DNA of 64,000 nucleotides from Annulohypoxylon bovei var. microspora. Its lineage: Eukaryota; Ascomycota; Sordariomycetes; Xylariales; Hypoxylaceae. Positions 21,543 to 33,558 of the stretch are shown here, one piece after another; the stretch's first letter is position 1, and each line of letters starts with the position of its first letter. The position numbers and the translations under genes were made by a program. Below the pieces are notes generated by a model, which saw only the letters and a program-made list of their open reading frames with translations, made no database searches and had not been told where the DNA came from. The DNA lies in assembly GCA_022836615.1 (NCBI GenBank), contig MU405270.1:62001-126000 (forward strand). The letters run 5' to 3'.

Positions 21543-23993
21543 GACGTAGAGGAGATATTGAGATGCGAGCCAATTATGCTGAAGAGAATAGCAAGGGTTT
21601 GTTGATGTTGTCTACGAAGATATTCATACCTTTCTTTCCTACTCGCAAGAGGGAGGCCCGCGCATGTTTATATTTCCAAAAGTGATTATGATCACGACTA
21701 TGATCAAGCACAAGCCAGCTACAAGGGGGAAATAGGGTGTATGCCACGTCAATGGGTGGAATGGAAGTAGAAAAAGCTTCAGAGTCAGACGCTTGTCTAC
21801 CGAAGGAATCCATGATGGAAATTGGGCCTACTTTCCTGAAAACCGAATTGGGTGGAGTAAATTTTGATCCCGCGAGACACCGGCGGTGGTTCGGAAGCGG
21901 TGGAGTGGCGATAGTATTGATGGAAAGTCGACTGAAGAGGCGCTCAACCCAATTGAATGTCTGCTGACAAGTAAAAGGGGCCTCGGCAAGCGGGGGATGA
22001 AACAAGGCCTGTCAAGATGAATACACCAATATTGATATCTCGTTCTGTGTCTAAATTCATAGATAGGCGTCGTACCGCATAGTAGGTATACGCGATGTAA
22101 TCATGATTATACATAGGTATTCGCAAGGCAAATGATGCGATACGTGCCTTCCTATGGATGTGACTGACTGTTAGAGGCCTAAAAGATACGAGACAAGAAT
22201 ATTGGATGTCGACGGATGCTTGATTAAGCACTTGTAGGCTCCACCCTCCGCTACAATTGCACCGATGAAACAAACATCAAATGGGTAGGTATGCAAGGGA
22301 CCAAGGGGATCGATCTTTCGGGTGGCAAATAATGGAGATAAGTAGAAAAAGTGAAGATTTGATAGCGGTAGGGTGAAAACACAAGCAATAGCCGTTGAAG
22401 ATTGACCAGGAACATGTCGTGCCACACTAATAGCTACCCCAGTCTTCTCCGAGACGGGATTGTGAAAGATTGACAATGAGAGGCTGTGGAGCGAGAGAAG
22501 AAGCTTGATTCGGCCGGTGCCAGTTACTAGCACAATGTCTGTCGTATTCTTGATGCTGTGCATCAGAGTCAATTCTAAGCTTAAAATCAGGTTGGGTCGA
22601 ATATGATGGTGCGCGGATCTTGGATCGCATCTCTACGAGACGCGAAGAAAGGAGGGCTAGACCTCTGGCCTCAATCTAGACTGCATGTGCCCGCCTAGGT
22701 ACTTGGATACACTGTACTATGTACCTTATGACAATGACTCTTACCACCCTGTATAATCTAGGGTGGTGAGTTGTATGTGGCTTGTTAGGGGGGGACTGGA
22801 GAGGATGGGGAAGGGTGCCTTCTTTCTCGAGTAGGTCGCGGCCCGGAATAGTTGATATACAGAAGTTTTTTCTCCGTGGTGTTTCTTGGTTGCTGTTTCT
22901 ACACTTCCATGTCCCCACTCAGCCACTGCTACTCATTAAGCACAGCCGCCATGGATGATTTCACTGTTGGAAATTCCAACGGTCCCCTGTCATCAGCCAC
23001 AATATAATGATCACAGCCACGAGCTAACCATTTCTGCGATCATTTGGCGGCCTGAAATGTGTGGATGAGCCCGTCAGTTAGGCGAGTTCCTAGGAATCTA
23101 CCGCCTTTTCCTCTTCTGCCTGTCAGTCATTTCTCTCATCGCCTTCAATGCCATCATCATCACCAATTCATCGGCACCTTTAAACCGATCTGTATAGCTG
23201 TACACACAGTAAACATTTTCTTGAATTAAGCCTTGAAGCCAATTGATCGTATCTAAGGAACATTAATACTTCAAAATGGCGAATTCGTTTATATTCAGCC
23301 TCAAATTCTCATGCGAAGTTGACGTGTCTGTACAATTCAAGAAACTAAGCACCCAGGCTATTATTTCACCAACTCGCGTGAAAGAGGCCGTTATCATCAA
23401 TCCCTTCTACGTGATATATATGTTGGAGTGTAAATGTTTTTGCGTATCTATCGGACTTACATACCCTAGGCGCTCTTCATCACGATGAGGTGGGAGTGGT
23501 AAGCACAAGGGGAAACCTCATATGCTAAATGCCTACCTAGATCTTTGCGCATGGGGGAACCGCTGGGGTATGTACTAAACATTGACCACAATCGGAAGAG
23601 AGCCTACCTATGTGCATCAGCCTTAGCTCCCTGTGTCCCTCTTTCTCGGAACTGCCTACCTGACTGCCTTGTAGGGTCGTCACGAGAATAGCTTGCTAAT
23701 TGGTTCAGATTCTCGAATCCCCAGTAGTTTCTCACCTGCGGAACCGTACAGGGATGCACTTCGGCCACTAATACCCTTGAACAACAGATATTATGCGCCG
23801 AGTTGGTTCTCTACAAAAACCCCACCGATCCCGCGTGCCGCGAGCCTCATCCGCGATGGAATATTATTTTTCTTCTACTAGTACGTTTCCCCCTGCAGGG
23901 AAGGGGCTATATTTTCTATATCTCTCGAGTCATTTCATGGGTTGTTTTATTTTCCTGGATTCTTTTTGATAAATTGTCGCCTCAACCGTCAAA
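21543..23993. other. gene-poor region with marginal ORFs
   Basis: About 2.45 kb. Minus-strand ORFs at 21574-22005 (143 aa) and 22171-22572 (133 aa) have no recognised domain, signal peptide or convincing composition. I do not call them genes. Confidence 0.4.
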
Positions 23994-26834
23994 ATGAATT
24001 CGGCCTCACCCACCACTAGCGCCTCGACGAACAGAGGAGGCCGCCCTAAGGATTGGACGGAACCCCGCGCTCGAAGACTAGTACGACTCTACATATACAC
24101 AAGATTACCTTTTGACCTTATATTGAAACTTTTAGAAGATGGTGTTTGGAAACCTGGGTATGTTCGACCTCTCCTATTACTACCTTATACGATCGCATTG
24201 CTTACGTTCCGTGTTACAGTAAGGTACGTGCGAGAAGCAGTTTTTTGTTAAGGCGTGGTGCTCCCTATATCAGCGCATGGATCAGGCCAGGCCAGTCAGG
24301 CTTGGGGCAATGAACTGATCTGATTGGCCAGTTAGAAAATAATGAACTGAACCAGCCAGTTCAGTCAATTAAACTGATCAGATTCGAAAGAAAAGTGGGT
24401 CAAAGTAGTAACAGTCTTATCGACAAGACAACAAACTTGGTTACTAATCAATGACTAATCGACAATAAAAGTGGGGTTCGATTATTATTTTGGCCTGATG
24501 GCCTGTCAGTCAGAAAATCGGAACGAACTGATCTGATCAGTTCGTAAAAAACCAAAAACTGACTGGGCCTGACCTGACCTGACTGATTCAGGCCAGTTTT
24601 GAGCCTGGCCTTGTACATGCGCTGCCCTATATTCACATCGCTTCAGCCATACACACTTCTTCTCCCCAAACACATGTGGAACGCATTCTCTCTCCTTATC
24701 TTCGTATACCATAGCTCATTGAGAGCAATCGAATCTAAAAGTAACCCAGCTTCGCTTATTCATCTGAGTTGCTAACAAAGTTGCTTAGGATGCTGCCAAC
24801 AAGGTCAAAAATTCACTTCTCGGGAATGATCCTCGATGGATAAGACCTAAGGACGACGAGGACGAAAGAAGACGTATCGCAGCTCTTAAGAATAGCCGAC
24901 GCGGTGCGAAACTTCGCCACAGAACATCTATTTCGCATTTTGGTAGAGATCACTGCAATACATGTATTCCTGGTTGCTATGATGAAGATTGTCTAACTCC
25001 TGCTCAATCGAGCCATCATTCCTTCGACAAGTCGAGCCCAGGGACTCAACTTAAATATGAGACGATCGACCCTACTGGTCAAATTGGAAGCAGTATATCA
25101 AATATTGGCTACGATGAACATGTTCCCCAAGCATACCCTCCCTGGGTTACGAGTGGTATGGATAGCTCCCGTCAGGATACTGACCTAACCAACTCTACCG
25201 AGACCAGCATGAGTAGTAGCTTTCGTGAGAAGCTCTCTAGCGTGTCTCGAGATCAAGCGAAGGGCGCCTGGCGTGTTTTGAAACAATTCACCTTTCCTAA
25301 AGATTCAGATCTACAAAGAGGAACGTCCTTTTCTCCAGTCGTCTCTCCCGGATCGCAACTCCAATCTACTCATAGGGTCTTGCATAATCCGGATGGGTTA
25401 GCCGCTCTTGTTCCATCTAGCGCGAGGTATGCTGTCCCCGGCGACTTCTTAGATGCGAACTTGTTTGCTAGGAGAAGCTTATGCGAGACCGGATCTATAT
25501 CTCACGAGATGGGAACCTGCTGGTGTCGGATCGTTAACGACCTAACGCCGATCAAGGCTTTTTGGCCGATCGACAGCAACTACCTTTCCGCCTACGACAA
25601 TTATTCCAACGACTTTTACCAAAGAACAGATGCCTTTGGTAATACAGCGTTCCATCATCTTGCTGCAATGAACGGAAATCGAATATCATTCCTAAATTTC
25701 ATTTCTCAAGCCCAGGGAAACCCAAACTTACCCGTTCGCCTTACGAATACCGCTGGACAAACATTTCTCCATGTTCTTCATCAATCTTGGTTCGACGAAG
25801 AAGTACTCCTGGAACGGCTTCTCAACATTCTCAAGGACGCCGACTTTGATATCCTGGCAACGGATGTTTATGGGCGTAGTTTTTTCCATTTGCTACAGAA
25901 TAAAAAACTAGATTCTGCTCGTATCCCGGCTCACTTGTTCGACTGGAACTTGCTTAAACGGCGGGACGCTTTCGGAGTCAAGCCCATGGAATCCCGACCA
26001 AGGCACACGGAACCTGCTACGGCACAGACCCAGCGCCGAGCTAGCTTTATGGATGCTAGAACTTCAGGGAGGATGGAAATCCCACCGACTATGCTCGACA
26101 TACCTTCAGACCGTGGAGACGAATCTCGAATTCGACCCCAAGCTGAGCTTCTGCGGATAGTTGTTGATGCCGTGAAAGTCGATGGTGTTAACTCAACAAA
26201 CCCTAACCCTCGATCGGAAGATTCGCGCGGACGCAACGCATTGCATTGTCTTGCCGAAGTCGAGTTAGACGTGGATCGCGTCCAAGATCCGGCCCTCGAC
26301 AACCAACGACAGAAGAAACGCAAATACAAGGAAGAGGAGCTAGAGTCGAGGCCCGAAAGCAGCCGTAGCGCCAGGCGATTAGATTTTCTGGAAGGAATCC
26401 TTTCTGCAAACGTGGACGTCAATCACTACGACAACCAAGGGCAAACCCCCTTGATGGCATTCATCAAGTATAGGCCAGAAGACTCTAGATCCGACAAGGA
26501 AACCATGGAGAGGATAATCAAAATGCTCCACTTCGCCGATGCCAATCTAGAAGCACGGAACCGCGAAGGAGAGACGGCGCTTCACGTTGCTGCCCGCTCC
26601 GGCAAGAAAGTGGCATTGAAAGAACTCCTCCAATTAGGGGCTAACCCATATGTCCGCGACGCCTGCGGCTTAAGCGTCCTCGCCGCGATTGACGACCGGT
26701 GGGCCAACGCCGAAGATGGCGTGCACATCGCACGCCTGGAAGCTTGTCGGGGCGTCTTTACTAGCATAGTGCAGAGCGCGGCGCAGGAGCCCACCGTTCT
26801 ACAGGAATGGGGAGTAAGACAATCGTCAGCTTGA
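23994..26834 (+). CDS. ankyrin-repeat protein with N-terminal Clr5-like domain
   Basis: The best model has three exons: 23994-24157, a 4-nt microexon 24220-24223, and 24789-26834. Together they give exactly 738 codons (737 aa). The N-terminus (RPKDWTEPRARRLVRLYIYT...LLEDGVWKPGK|DAANK...LLGNDPRW) resembles the Clr5-type N-terminal domain of fungal ankyrin proteins. It is followed by a Cys cluster (HCNTCIPGCYDEDC). Ankyrin-type repeats include NTAFHHLAAMNGN, GQTFLHVLHQ, GRNALHCLAE, GQTPLMAF and the well-formed EGETALHVAARSGKKVALKELLQLGANPYVRD near the end. Ankyrin repeats bind proteins; no catalytic domain is seen. A MITE sits inside intron 2 and should be spliced out. The function is unknown. 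Confidence 0.75.
24271..24624. mobile_element. hAT-type MITE, family A copy 1 (354 bp), intronic
   Basis: The element begins CAGCGCATGGATCAGGCCAGG and ends with the imperfect inverse CCTGGCCTTGTACATGCGCTG. It is flanked by perfect 8-bp target-site duplications CCCTATAT (24263-24270 and 24625-24632). It has no coding capacity. The interior is rich in CTGATCAG/CAGTCAGG palindromes. It lies wholly in intron 2 of the ankyrin gene, and the second copy is at 51717-52106. The CAGNG terminus and 8-bp duplication are the hAT signature. Confidence 0.93.
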
Positions 26835-27666
26835 CCGCCACGGTAGCTAATGATCGCTGGCTTTTACTATCCCTCTTTGAGCACGCGAGATGATGTATGA
26901 TTATTTCCGGCGGGTACTCGTTTTGATTTCATTCTTATATATGGCTAGCGGAGTTTGATACCCTTGTATAATTTATTTGGGGAGTTCGGGATCTTGTAAA
27001 TTATATACTAGATAGACTGGGCGTACCTTGGTGAATGGATCACAGATATATCGTCTCAAGTCAAATGCTGTTGAACCCTTTGTTCTTATTCTATCATTTG
27101 AATATGGATGTAGGCCTATAGGTTGCATCATGTATGTACCTACCTACTGCACCACTATTATTAACCCCTACCGCCAATGGATCAGGCTTGGCCTGTAGAC
27201 GACACCCGTGGACCATGACTATCAGCGACTCACTATTTTAATCGCCCTTCTACGAGCTCAGTGCACTATAGCATATAATATATCTAGGTGCAATTATAGT
27301 GCATCATTCATCTAGCTACTTTCAAAATCAGAACCCGCCGGCGGCGATTTTAACGCTCTATTAACCCAGTGGGGGGATAGATAAATAGGTACCTACCAGG
27401 TAAATTTACTTTGAACTTCCCTTTTAGGAAATGGGGTACTTAACATACGGCCTGCCATTGGCCCTGACAAAGAAACCTTATATGGGTCTTCCTACATAGT
27501 AGTACCCTTTTTATCAGGTCACCTAAGGTACTAGGTAGCTAAGTTGTGAATTGGGTATGTCTACTACCAATCCACTTCTCTGTAGAAAGACCGTGATAGA
27601 AAAGAAGCAATTGAACCTAGGCAAGGAGAATTATATGTGTAACCGAAAAGTCCTCGCTGAAACGCT
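26835..27666. other. AT-rich intergenic with TAGGTA motifs
   Basis: No gene is seen. Motif copies TACCTACCTACT (near 27137) and AGGTACCTACC (near 27391) are present. Confidence 0.5.
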
Positions 27667-28755
27667 CTACCTTCCATATTTTGCTAGACGACCCCCTAAG
27701 AAAGACGATCCACCCGATCGTGGTTCTCTGTCAGACCTAGTCTTTACTATGTCACGCATGAGATCTGCTGAAATAGGGTAGTTGAACATAGTAGAGCTTT
27801 TGCCAGTAGTGTTCTTTTTGATGGTCACATTATCACTCTTCCAGTCATTTATATTTGATGTCGGCGCGTTGATCATCAAAGAATCAAATTCACTCTTGTT
27901 CCTCTTGATGACCTTCGTTGCTCTAGAGTCATAGACTACTGGGGAGACTGTAGATGAAGCTGTAGTTACGCTCTCTGTAGTAGGATGCCCTAACGAATAT
28001 GCGGCTGATGAATTAGAGAAGCGATGGTCTGTACCATCCAGCTCCGCGGAATTTTGGTAATCTTCTCCTGGAAGGGGGTCGTCCCAAAATATTTCTGGAA
28101 GGTCGAAGGCCGTGGGTGCTTCTGTCGAAGAAGCGGCTGTTACGTTCCCTGTAGCAGAATTTCCTAGAGAATATGCGGTGGGTGGGTTATCCATATCGGT
28201 GTCCGAGTAGAGAAGACCTGGATTATCCACATCCATAGCATCTACGAACACTTCATCTGGAACGCGTTCCTCATTCACTATTAAAGCCCAACTATTAGTA
28301 GGCGTATGTGGGTTAACTATTGGGACCGTGACATACCTATTTCCTCCCTTCTGTCGGCCATTTTCTCGACTTGAAGGGTATTTCTTATGCCTAGTACTTT
28401 TTTGATCGCCCGGTCTAAATTGTTGATTGATATTGTTTGAACCTTCATACAGTTGTTGATATCTCGAGTTAAGCCGACGTTATATAGTAGGAGGTAGCTA
28501 TTCAGATTATCCTTAGCAAGTTCGAGCTCCCTTAATTCAGCTTGCAACTTCTTCTCTTCGTCGGGATCAGGAAACAAGGCGTTCCCAAAGAGCTTAATAT
28601 TTGATTTCTTCAAGCTTTTCTTCGCAGCCTTCAGCCGGGCATTCAGCCTTTTCCCGGCGTCGTTCACGTCCTGGAGTGCAGAGATGACAGCCGGTGTTTG
28701 CAATGATTTTTCCCTACTCACCGCCTCAATCAATCGGCTCGTGCGGTCAAAAAAT
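27667..28755 (-). CDS. helical-N-terminal fungal protein, start not found
   Basis: Two coding segments, about 28755-28337 and 28277-27667, are joined by an intron with a textbook branch site (CTACTAATAG) and acceptor. The N-terminal part is helical and Lys/Leu-rich (SRLIEAVSREKSLQTPAVISALQDV...), resembling the N-terminal domains of fungal STAND/NACHT proteins and relatives. The C-terminal part is Ser/Thr/Asp-rich and contains a duplicated unit (AYSLGNSATGNVTAASST and AYSLGHPTTESVTTASST). No in-frame ATG exists at the 5' end. The frame is open back to a possible acceptor near 28756, but no first exon was found upstream. It may be 5'-truncated. No NTPase or effector domain follows. Confidence 0.5.
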
Positions 28756-29169
28756 ACTTAACCTGTAAAAGTATTATCTTAATAACTTTAGGAACATAAA
28801 ACAAAAATTATTATGATTACTACACAAAGGTTAAGGCCAAAGATTTCGCAGGTCTAACCAGGGGTCAACCCCTCTAAACCGAATTGTCTTATTGGCTGAA
28901 TGCCCTGGGTTATAGCGGCTAACCAACCAAGTTCTAGCGCAGAGATCACTATGATACTTGACGCTTAGCCTGCCAGGTGAGGATACAGAATTAATTGGTT
29001 ACTGATCTAATCACGCACTGGGCAAGGACTCCAAAAGATGTGCGAAATCTTTAGCCTTAACCTTCATCTCTATTCTTATCTCTACTAGTTAAGACTAGAT
29101 ATCTCACTTGCTCATGTAGGTAGGTATTCTCACTGCCGGATTTTCCGGCTCAATCATGCTGCGCATGCC
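28756..29169. other. intergenic, no first exon found for the gene at 27667
   Basis: The minus strand was read for an upstream exon of the preceding gene and none was convincing. Nothing else was recognised. Confidence 0.4.
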
Positions 29170-30674
29170 TCAGGATCCTTGCTTGTCAGCGACTTTCCAG
29201 GCTTTCTTGATGTACTCTTCAACATCAGCAATCAGCTCGTTCGGTTTCTCCATCGCCTATAGATATAATGTCAGCAAAAGGGTATCGATCTGAGTTGAGC
29301 GGAATAGACTTTACGACATACCGGGAAATGACCGCCACTATCGTGTTGGTTGTAGGAAACAAGGTTACAAGACTTGGCCGCCCAACTCTTAGGAGCCGGG
29401 ACGATCTCATGGGCGAACATCGAGTACCCGCAAGGCTTCTCGATGTATGGTAGTTTTAGTGCCGTCAGCTTTGTGACCTAAATCAATACACCGTTAGTTT
29501 ATATCCAGTAATTCGGCTAGGCTCGAGAATTGAAGTAAAATGAACCAGGAAACTTACCACGCTAGTCCTTGCAATCTTTGGCTTTTCATCGGGGTTGCCG
29601 GCCTATAGTTATAGAGTCAGTTAATCCTTAGCCTATAAACATAAAGTGAGCATGACTTACTCCGCGATTATGGTACATTGCTCGTGGTACAGTATCCGTT
29701 AACCAATACAGCGTCACGCTTTCGAGTATCTTCTCAAGCGGAGGGTCTTCGTCAGTCCACTCAAGAATTTTCTCTCCGATCCTGCTCCATCGTTAGCGAA
29801 CCAGTATATAAGGAGTGCTCTTGTATCATATATCTTACCAGCTAAGCATCGCCAACGGACTGCTACTCAGTGCAAGCCCTATGGTGGCGGACCTTGTGCC
29901 TTGCTCCAAGGCAAACGCATATCCCGTATCTAGAAACTCGGTTGCCCTTTGCAATGCTCTCTTCTCTAACTCATCGGTCGGGAGTTCGTCTGGATTATCC
30001 AGTGGTGGCATACCCATCATGTTCAAGTGAATGCCTTTGCACGAATCATAACTCATCGCAAGGAACCTACTTATGAAACTGCCGAGGTCACCACCTTGGG
30101 CCAGATAACCAGATCCAAACCCCAAACCGACCATCAAACTATTCAGCGCCCCGGCAGCCACGTCGACTCCGTAGTCCGTTTCGACCGGGGGGCCGGATGA
30201 GTACGCGTATCCCGGGAGCGAGGGGATAATGACGTGGTACGGCAAGTCCCCGGGGGAGTATCGTTGTTTGAGGATGTCCAAGATATCAAGGAAGTCGCAT
30301 ATGGACCCCGGCCAGCCGTGTAGGAAGGTGATCGGCACGGCGTCGGATCTTTCGGAGAACAAGGCGAGGAACTGGATCTCGATCGTGTTACCTTCCGCGT
30401 CCTTCACGGCAGCCTTGAAGTTCGGGAAGGAGTTGATCCGGTCTTCATGCTGCCGCCAGTTAAACGTGTTCAGCCACACCTGTTTAGCATTCTGGAGCCA
30501 ATCCCTCTGTATCCCATACCTGCGACCAGCGTTGGTGTTCTCGAACACGGCGGGGGCTATAGGGGAGAGCTCTAGCAGCTTCCTAAAATTCTGTAGCTTC
30601 TCTTCGGCAACATGGGCCTTGAAAGGCTTTACGTCGAGCGTGACTCCCGCTGGGAGTTTTTCGTATGCTGTCAT
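29170..30674 (-). CDS. epoxide hydrolase (microsomal type, EHN + alpha/beta hydrolase)
   Basis: Five exons (30674-29839, 29781-29661, 29602-29558, 29477-29322, 29256-29170) join to 415 codons (414 aa). An N-terminal EHN domain (about residues 10-110) precedes an alpha/beta-hydrolase core. That core has the oxyanion motif HGWPGS (119-124), the nucleophile motif GGDLGS (Asp196) and the catalytic His in GGHFP (about residue 384). Microsomal-type epoxide hydrolases open epoxides to diols through an Asp ester intermediate. The family's N-terminal membrane helix is absent, as in many fungal members, so it is probably soluble. The start at 30674 (MTAYEKLP) is preferred over an upstream non-ATG extension. 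Conserved residues and exon phases agree. Confidence 0.9.
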
Positions 30675-31587
30675 GGGTACCCCCGAGGTCAAGTAAAGAT
30701 GTAATGAATTTGGTGAGATGGGACGAGTGTAGATAAGTAAGACAATCTCAATAGGCAAAAGCAATGCAAAGTCTCAAGTATGTATATATATTCAATTGCT
30801 ATGAACTCTAGCTTGTTTAGTCAGACACCTATCGCTTGAGCTGGTAGAAGAATCTAGAATATTCTTTCTTTGATAGAAGCGACTAGAAACGACCTGAATA
30901 GGTCGCTGCCTAAATGATCGGCATCCTCTCAGCCGCACAGCCCTACTACAACGCTGACATACTTGCGCACAAATAATAGAAAGCATCAATTGACCTAATT
31001 AGAAATAACTTGACTATGCCATATGAGTTGCCGAGGTAAGTAGTCTATCATCTCGTTGCTTTGGCTTCCTTCGTCTAGATTATGCGGCGAAAGTGTTGAT
31101 CGAGCATGGGGGGAAAAAAAGGGGGGGGGAAAGGGGGAGGGGCATGAATTTTTAGGGCGTAATAACCAAACTTCAAAATGCATTTTTAGAAAAGATCGTA
31201 CAATTTGAGCATCGCCTCCGAGACTCGGGATGTGTAGAAAGCTAAAATTTCACACAAGAAAAATAATCCGGTCGATTTAATAACGTATTGTAGTTAATTG
31301 AATTGATGTATTAGGATTCAGGGACCCCTGATCTTGGCGTTATTTACCCCTATTACGAAGGGGTTAGAAAAAGGGGGCTACTAACCACCTCACCCCACTG
31401 TTAAGAACACCACCAAAAATACTAGCAATCCTTAGCAGTGGTTCTTCATCACAGAACAACTAAAGATGACCGTTAAAATAACAAGACATACGCCATGCGG
31501 ATTTATAAGTAGATATTCAACGCTTCTGAGTGTTACATAACTTAATCTAATAATAATGTACAATAAAAATTTGGAATTTGTGATCGA
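30675..31587. other. intergenic with G-rich tract
   Basis: No gene is seen. A G-rich run at 31108-31142 is annotated separately. Confidence 0.5.
31108..31142 (+). repeat. G-rich tract with quadruplex potential
   Basis: Four G-runs of 6, 9, 5 and 4 bases are separated by 7, 3 and 1 A residues, which fits the G-quadruplex pattern on the plus strand. It lies upstream of the epoxide hydrolase gene. Confidence 0.75.
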
Positions 31588-33558
31588 CTATCCGGGATAA
31601 GCAGTCCCTAGTTGCAAGACATCCTTCGCTTGGAAGAAGCGCCAATGTGTCAAGACGATCATGTATGTTAGTTTCTCGAAAACAGTCGTGGTAGGGATTT
31701 CACCATGGTCAGGTGGCCCACCCTCCGCGAAAATATTCACAAGCCCTGCGATAATTTCATTCTCGTAGCTAAACTTTTCCCTCGAACTCTTACTGTGCTC
31801 TCCCCCTTCACGTTCACCAAAGACTCTGTCGATAGCGAACGAACTTCTTAACTCAAGGTGTTGCCGCTCATCCCTTTCATTTGCGTGTATAGTTCGGCGA
31901 GGAAGCATAGGCTGTAAGATAAAGTGCCGGTTGGAAGGTGGATCAATATCTTCCGGACCCTCCTCGGGCTCCTGAGGCTGTTCGGCTTCTTCCTCGGCTT
32001 CTTCCTCGGCTGATACTTCGGGGTTTCCCGCTGCCGGACCGGCTGCATTTCCACCTGCCATGTCTTCGCGCAGCTCTTTCTGCAATTCCCCCCAGTCCGC
32101 AATGTTTATATTCCGCATATCTATAGGCGTTTGGTACGAACTCTTTTTGCTAACCGAAAGTCTTAGCGAGACCTGGCTCCTTTCATCACCCGCGTTCCAG
32201 GCTTGCTCGAATAGTATCCAGTCGTCAAGGCGTTCGATTAATGCCTGGCTTATCTGGTCCTGTGACCTGGGCGGCGTCGAGGACAGCAAGAGCCCTATTA
32301 GGAGTGTTCGCATAAATTTTAAACCGTAGGCGTTTACTCTTGCATCCTTTATGTTGCTGAAGCCAGTCACGTTTACGCTCTTCGGTGCGATATAACTTCG
32401 CATAAGCGGTATATCATGTTCCAGTCGAGTGATCAATGCGTCTCGGTCCGCCTGCGTTGCCGGAGGAGTCTCTGGTGGGTAATAGTCTCTGCGATATCGT
32501 CTTAATACCTTGCATATTTCGGTCCTGTAATTTTCTAGGGTGTCCAGCCGGTTAGGAGCCGTGGGTGTGACAATACCAGCGAAAGAAATCACCCATCCAG
32601 GAATATTTAGCTTTGCGTCCTCATATATAGCCGAAACATCAGCGTCTAAGCTCTTCTTGTCCATAGTGTAACCCCTAGGGGCGCGAGCTTTCTTGGGGGG
32701 TGGTGCTATCACATCGGGCGGTGCAGGTCGTTTCTTAGAAGCCTCTTTCGCTTGCTGTAGCCCCTCTGCCTCCTCGGGCGTAATCGGGCCACCGAGTCTC
32801 GACTTAAAATCCAGTACCCCAGGTCGTGTGCCTTGCCCAAAGAGATACTCGTCCGAATTGCACGAGAAATCCACATACGTGGGGCGTGAATTGTCATCAA
32901 ATAAATCAAGGTTTATATCATACACAGCTAAGGGTATGTGAAGGCCTAAGAAGGCCTCTCTGAGAAACTCTTGCGATTGGAAAACAATGCCATGAATATC
33001 CGCATCGTTTTCTATCGGTGTTGTATTGAGAAGTTTAAAATCTTCGAATATTCTCTGAAACCGCTTGTGGGGTTTTATATCGCCGTCGCTCCAAACTTGG
33101 TCAACTGTAGGAATTAGACTTGTAGCTAGCGCTGTCATTGCTCGAATATGCCTTCCAATATCGGGGTTCAATGAGGTGAACGGAAATCTAGAAAGATAGC
33201 CGAGGCGGGTCCATAGTTTGTGCTGAATGCTCGTCTGTTTTGCCAATGTATCGACATTGTCCTCCGCGAAGGTATAGAATTTCTCCAATAGGCCTATTGC
33301 TTGATTAAAAACATCTTCTGCTTGCGTAGCCTCCTTCTTTACTAGTTCTCTAGAGATTTCACGCAAGGTTGCGATCAATTTCGAATAGATATTTATGAAA
33401 TATAGTGGCATATCTTGAAAGCCAACTGCTTCGAAGTTGCCGAACTCATTTGACAGCTCTGAGTCAATCGCATTTAATTCATCGGACAAGGTTTTCAACT
33501 TGTCATCCTGTACACCAGGCTCTTCAGCCATAGTTGTGTTTTCCTCGGGAATGTCCAT
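31588..33558 (-). CDS. uncharacterised 656-aa nuclear-like protein
   Basis: A single open frame of 656 residues starts at ATG 33558. No family was recognised. The N-terminal 250 residues are helical. A bipartite-like basic segment (KKRPAPPDVIAPPPKKARAPRG, near residue 285) suggests nuclear import. A second folded region spans roughly 310-480, an acidic Glu-rich linker (EEEAEEEAEQPQEPEEGPED) lies near 525-545, and the C-terminal region is helical. No enzyme motif or membrane segment is seen. It is divergent from the SET-domain gene starting at 34061, with 502 bp between the starts. The long uninterrupted frame with biased composition makes it a real gene; its role is unknown. Confidence 0.7.
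   Translation of the reverse strand: MDIPEENTTMAEEPGVQDDKLKTLSDELNAIDSELSNEFGNFEAVGFQDMPLYFINIYSKLIATLREISRELVKKEATQAEDVFNQAIGLLEKFYTFAEDNVDTLAKQTSIQHKLWTRLGYLSRFPFTSLNPDIGRHIRAMTALATSLIPTVDQVWSDGDIKPHKRFQRIFEDFKLLNTTPIENDADIHGIVFQSQEFLREAFLGLHIPLAVYDINLDLFDDNSRPTYVDFSCNSDEYLFGQGTRPGVLDFKSRLGGPITPEEAEGLQQAKEASKKRPAPPDVIAPPPKKARAPRGYTMDKKSLDADVSAIYEDAKLNIPGWVISFAGIVTPTAPNRLDTLENYRTEICKVLRRYRRDYYPPETPPATQADRDALITRLEHDIPLMRSYIAPKSVNVTGFSNIKDARVNAYGLKFMRTLLIGLLLSSTPPRSQDQISQALIERLDDWILFEQAWNAGDERSQVSLRLSVSKKSSYQTPIDMRNINIADWGELQKELREDMAGGNAAGPAAGNPEVSAEEEAEEEAEQPQEPEEGPEDIDPPSNRHFILQPMLPRRTIHANERDERQHLELRSSFAIDRVFGEREGGEHSKSSREKFSYENEIIAGLVNIFAEGGPPDHGEIPTTTVFEKLTYMIVLTHWRFFQAKDVLQLGTAYPG

Noticed and set aside
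24448..24712. Short ORFs at 24.4-24.7 kb
   Set aside because: They lie in the MITE and intron and are not conserved between the two MITE copies.
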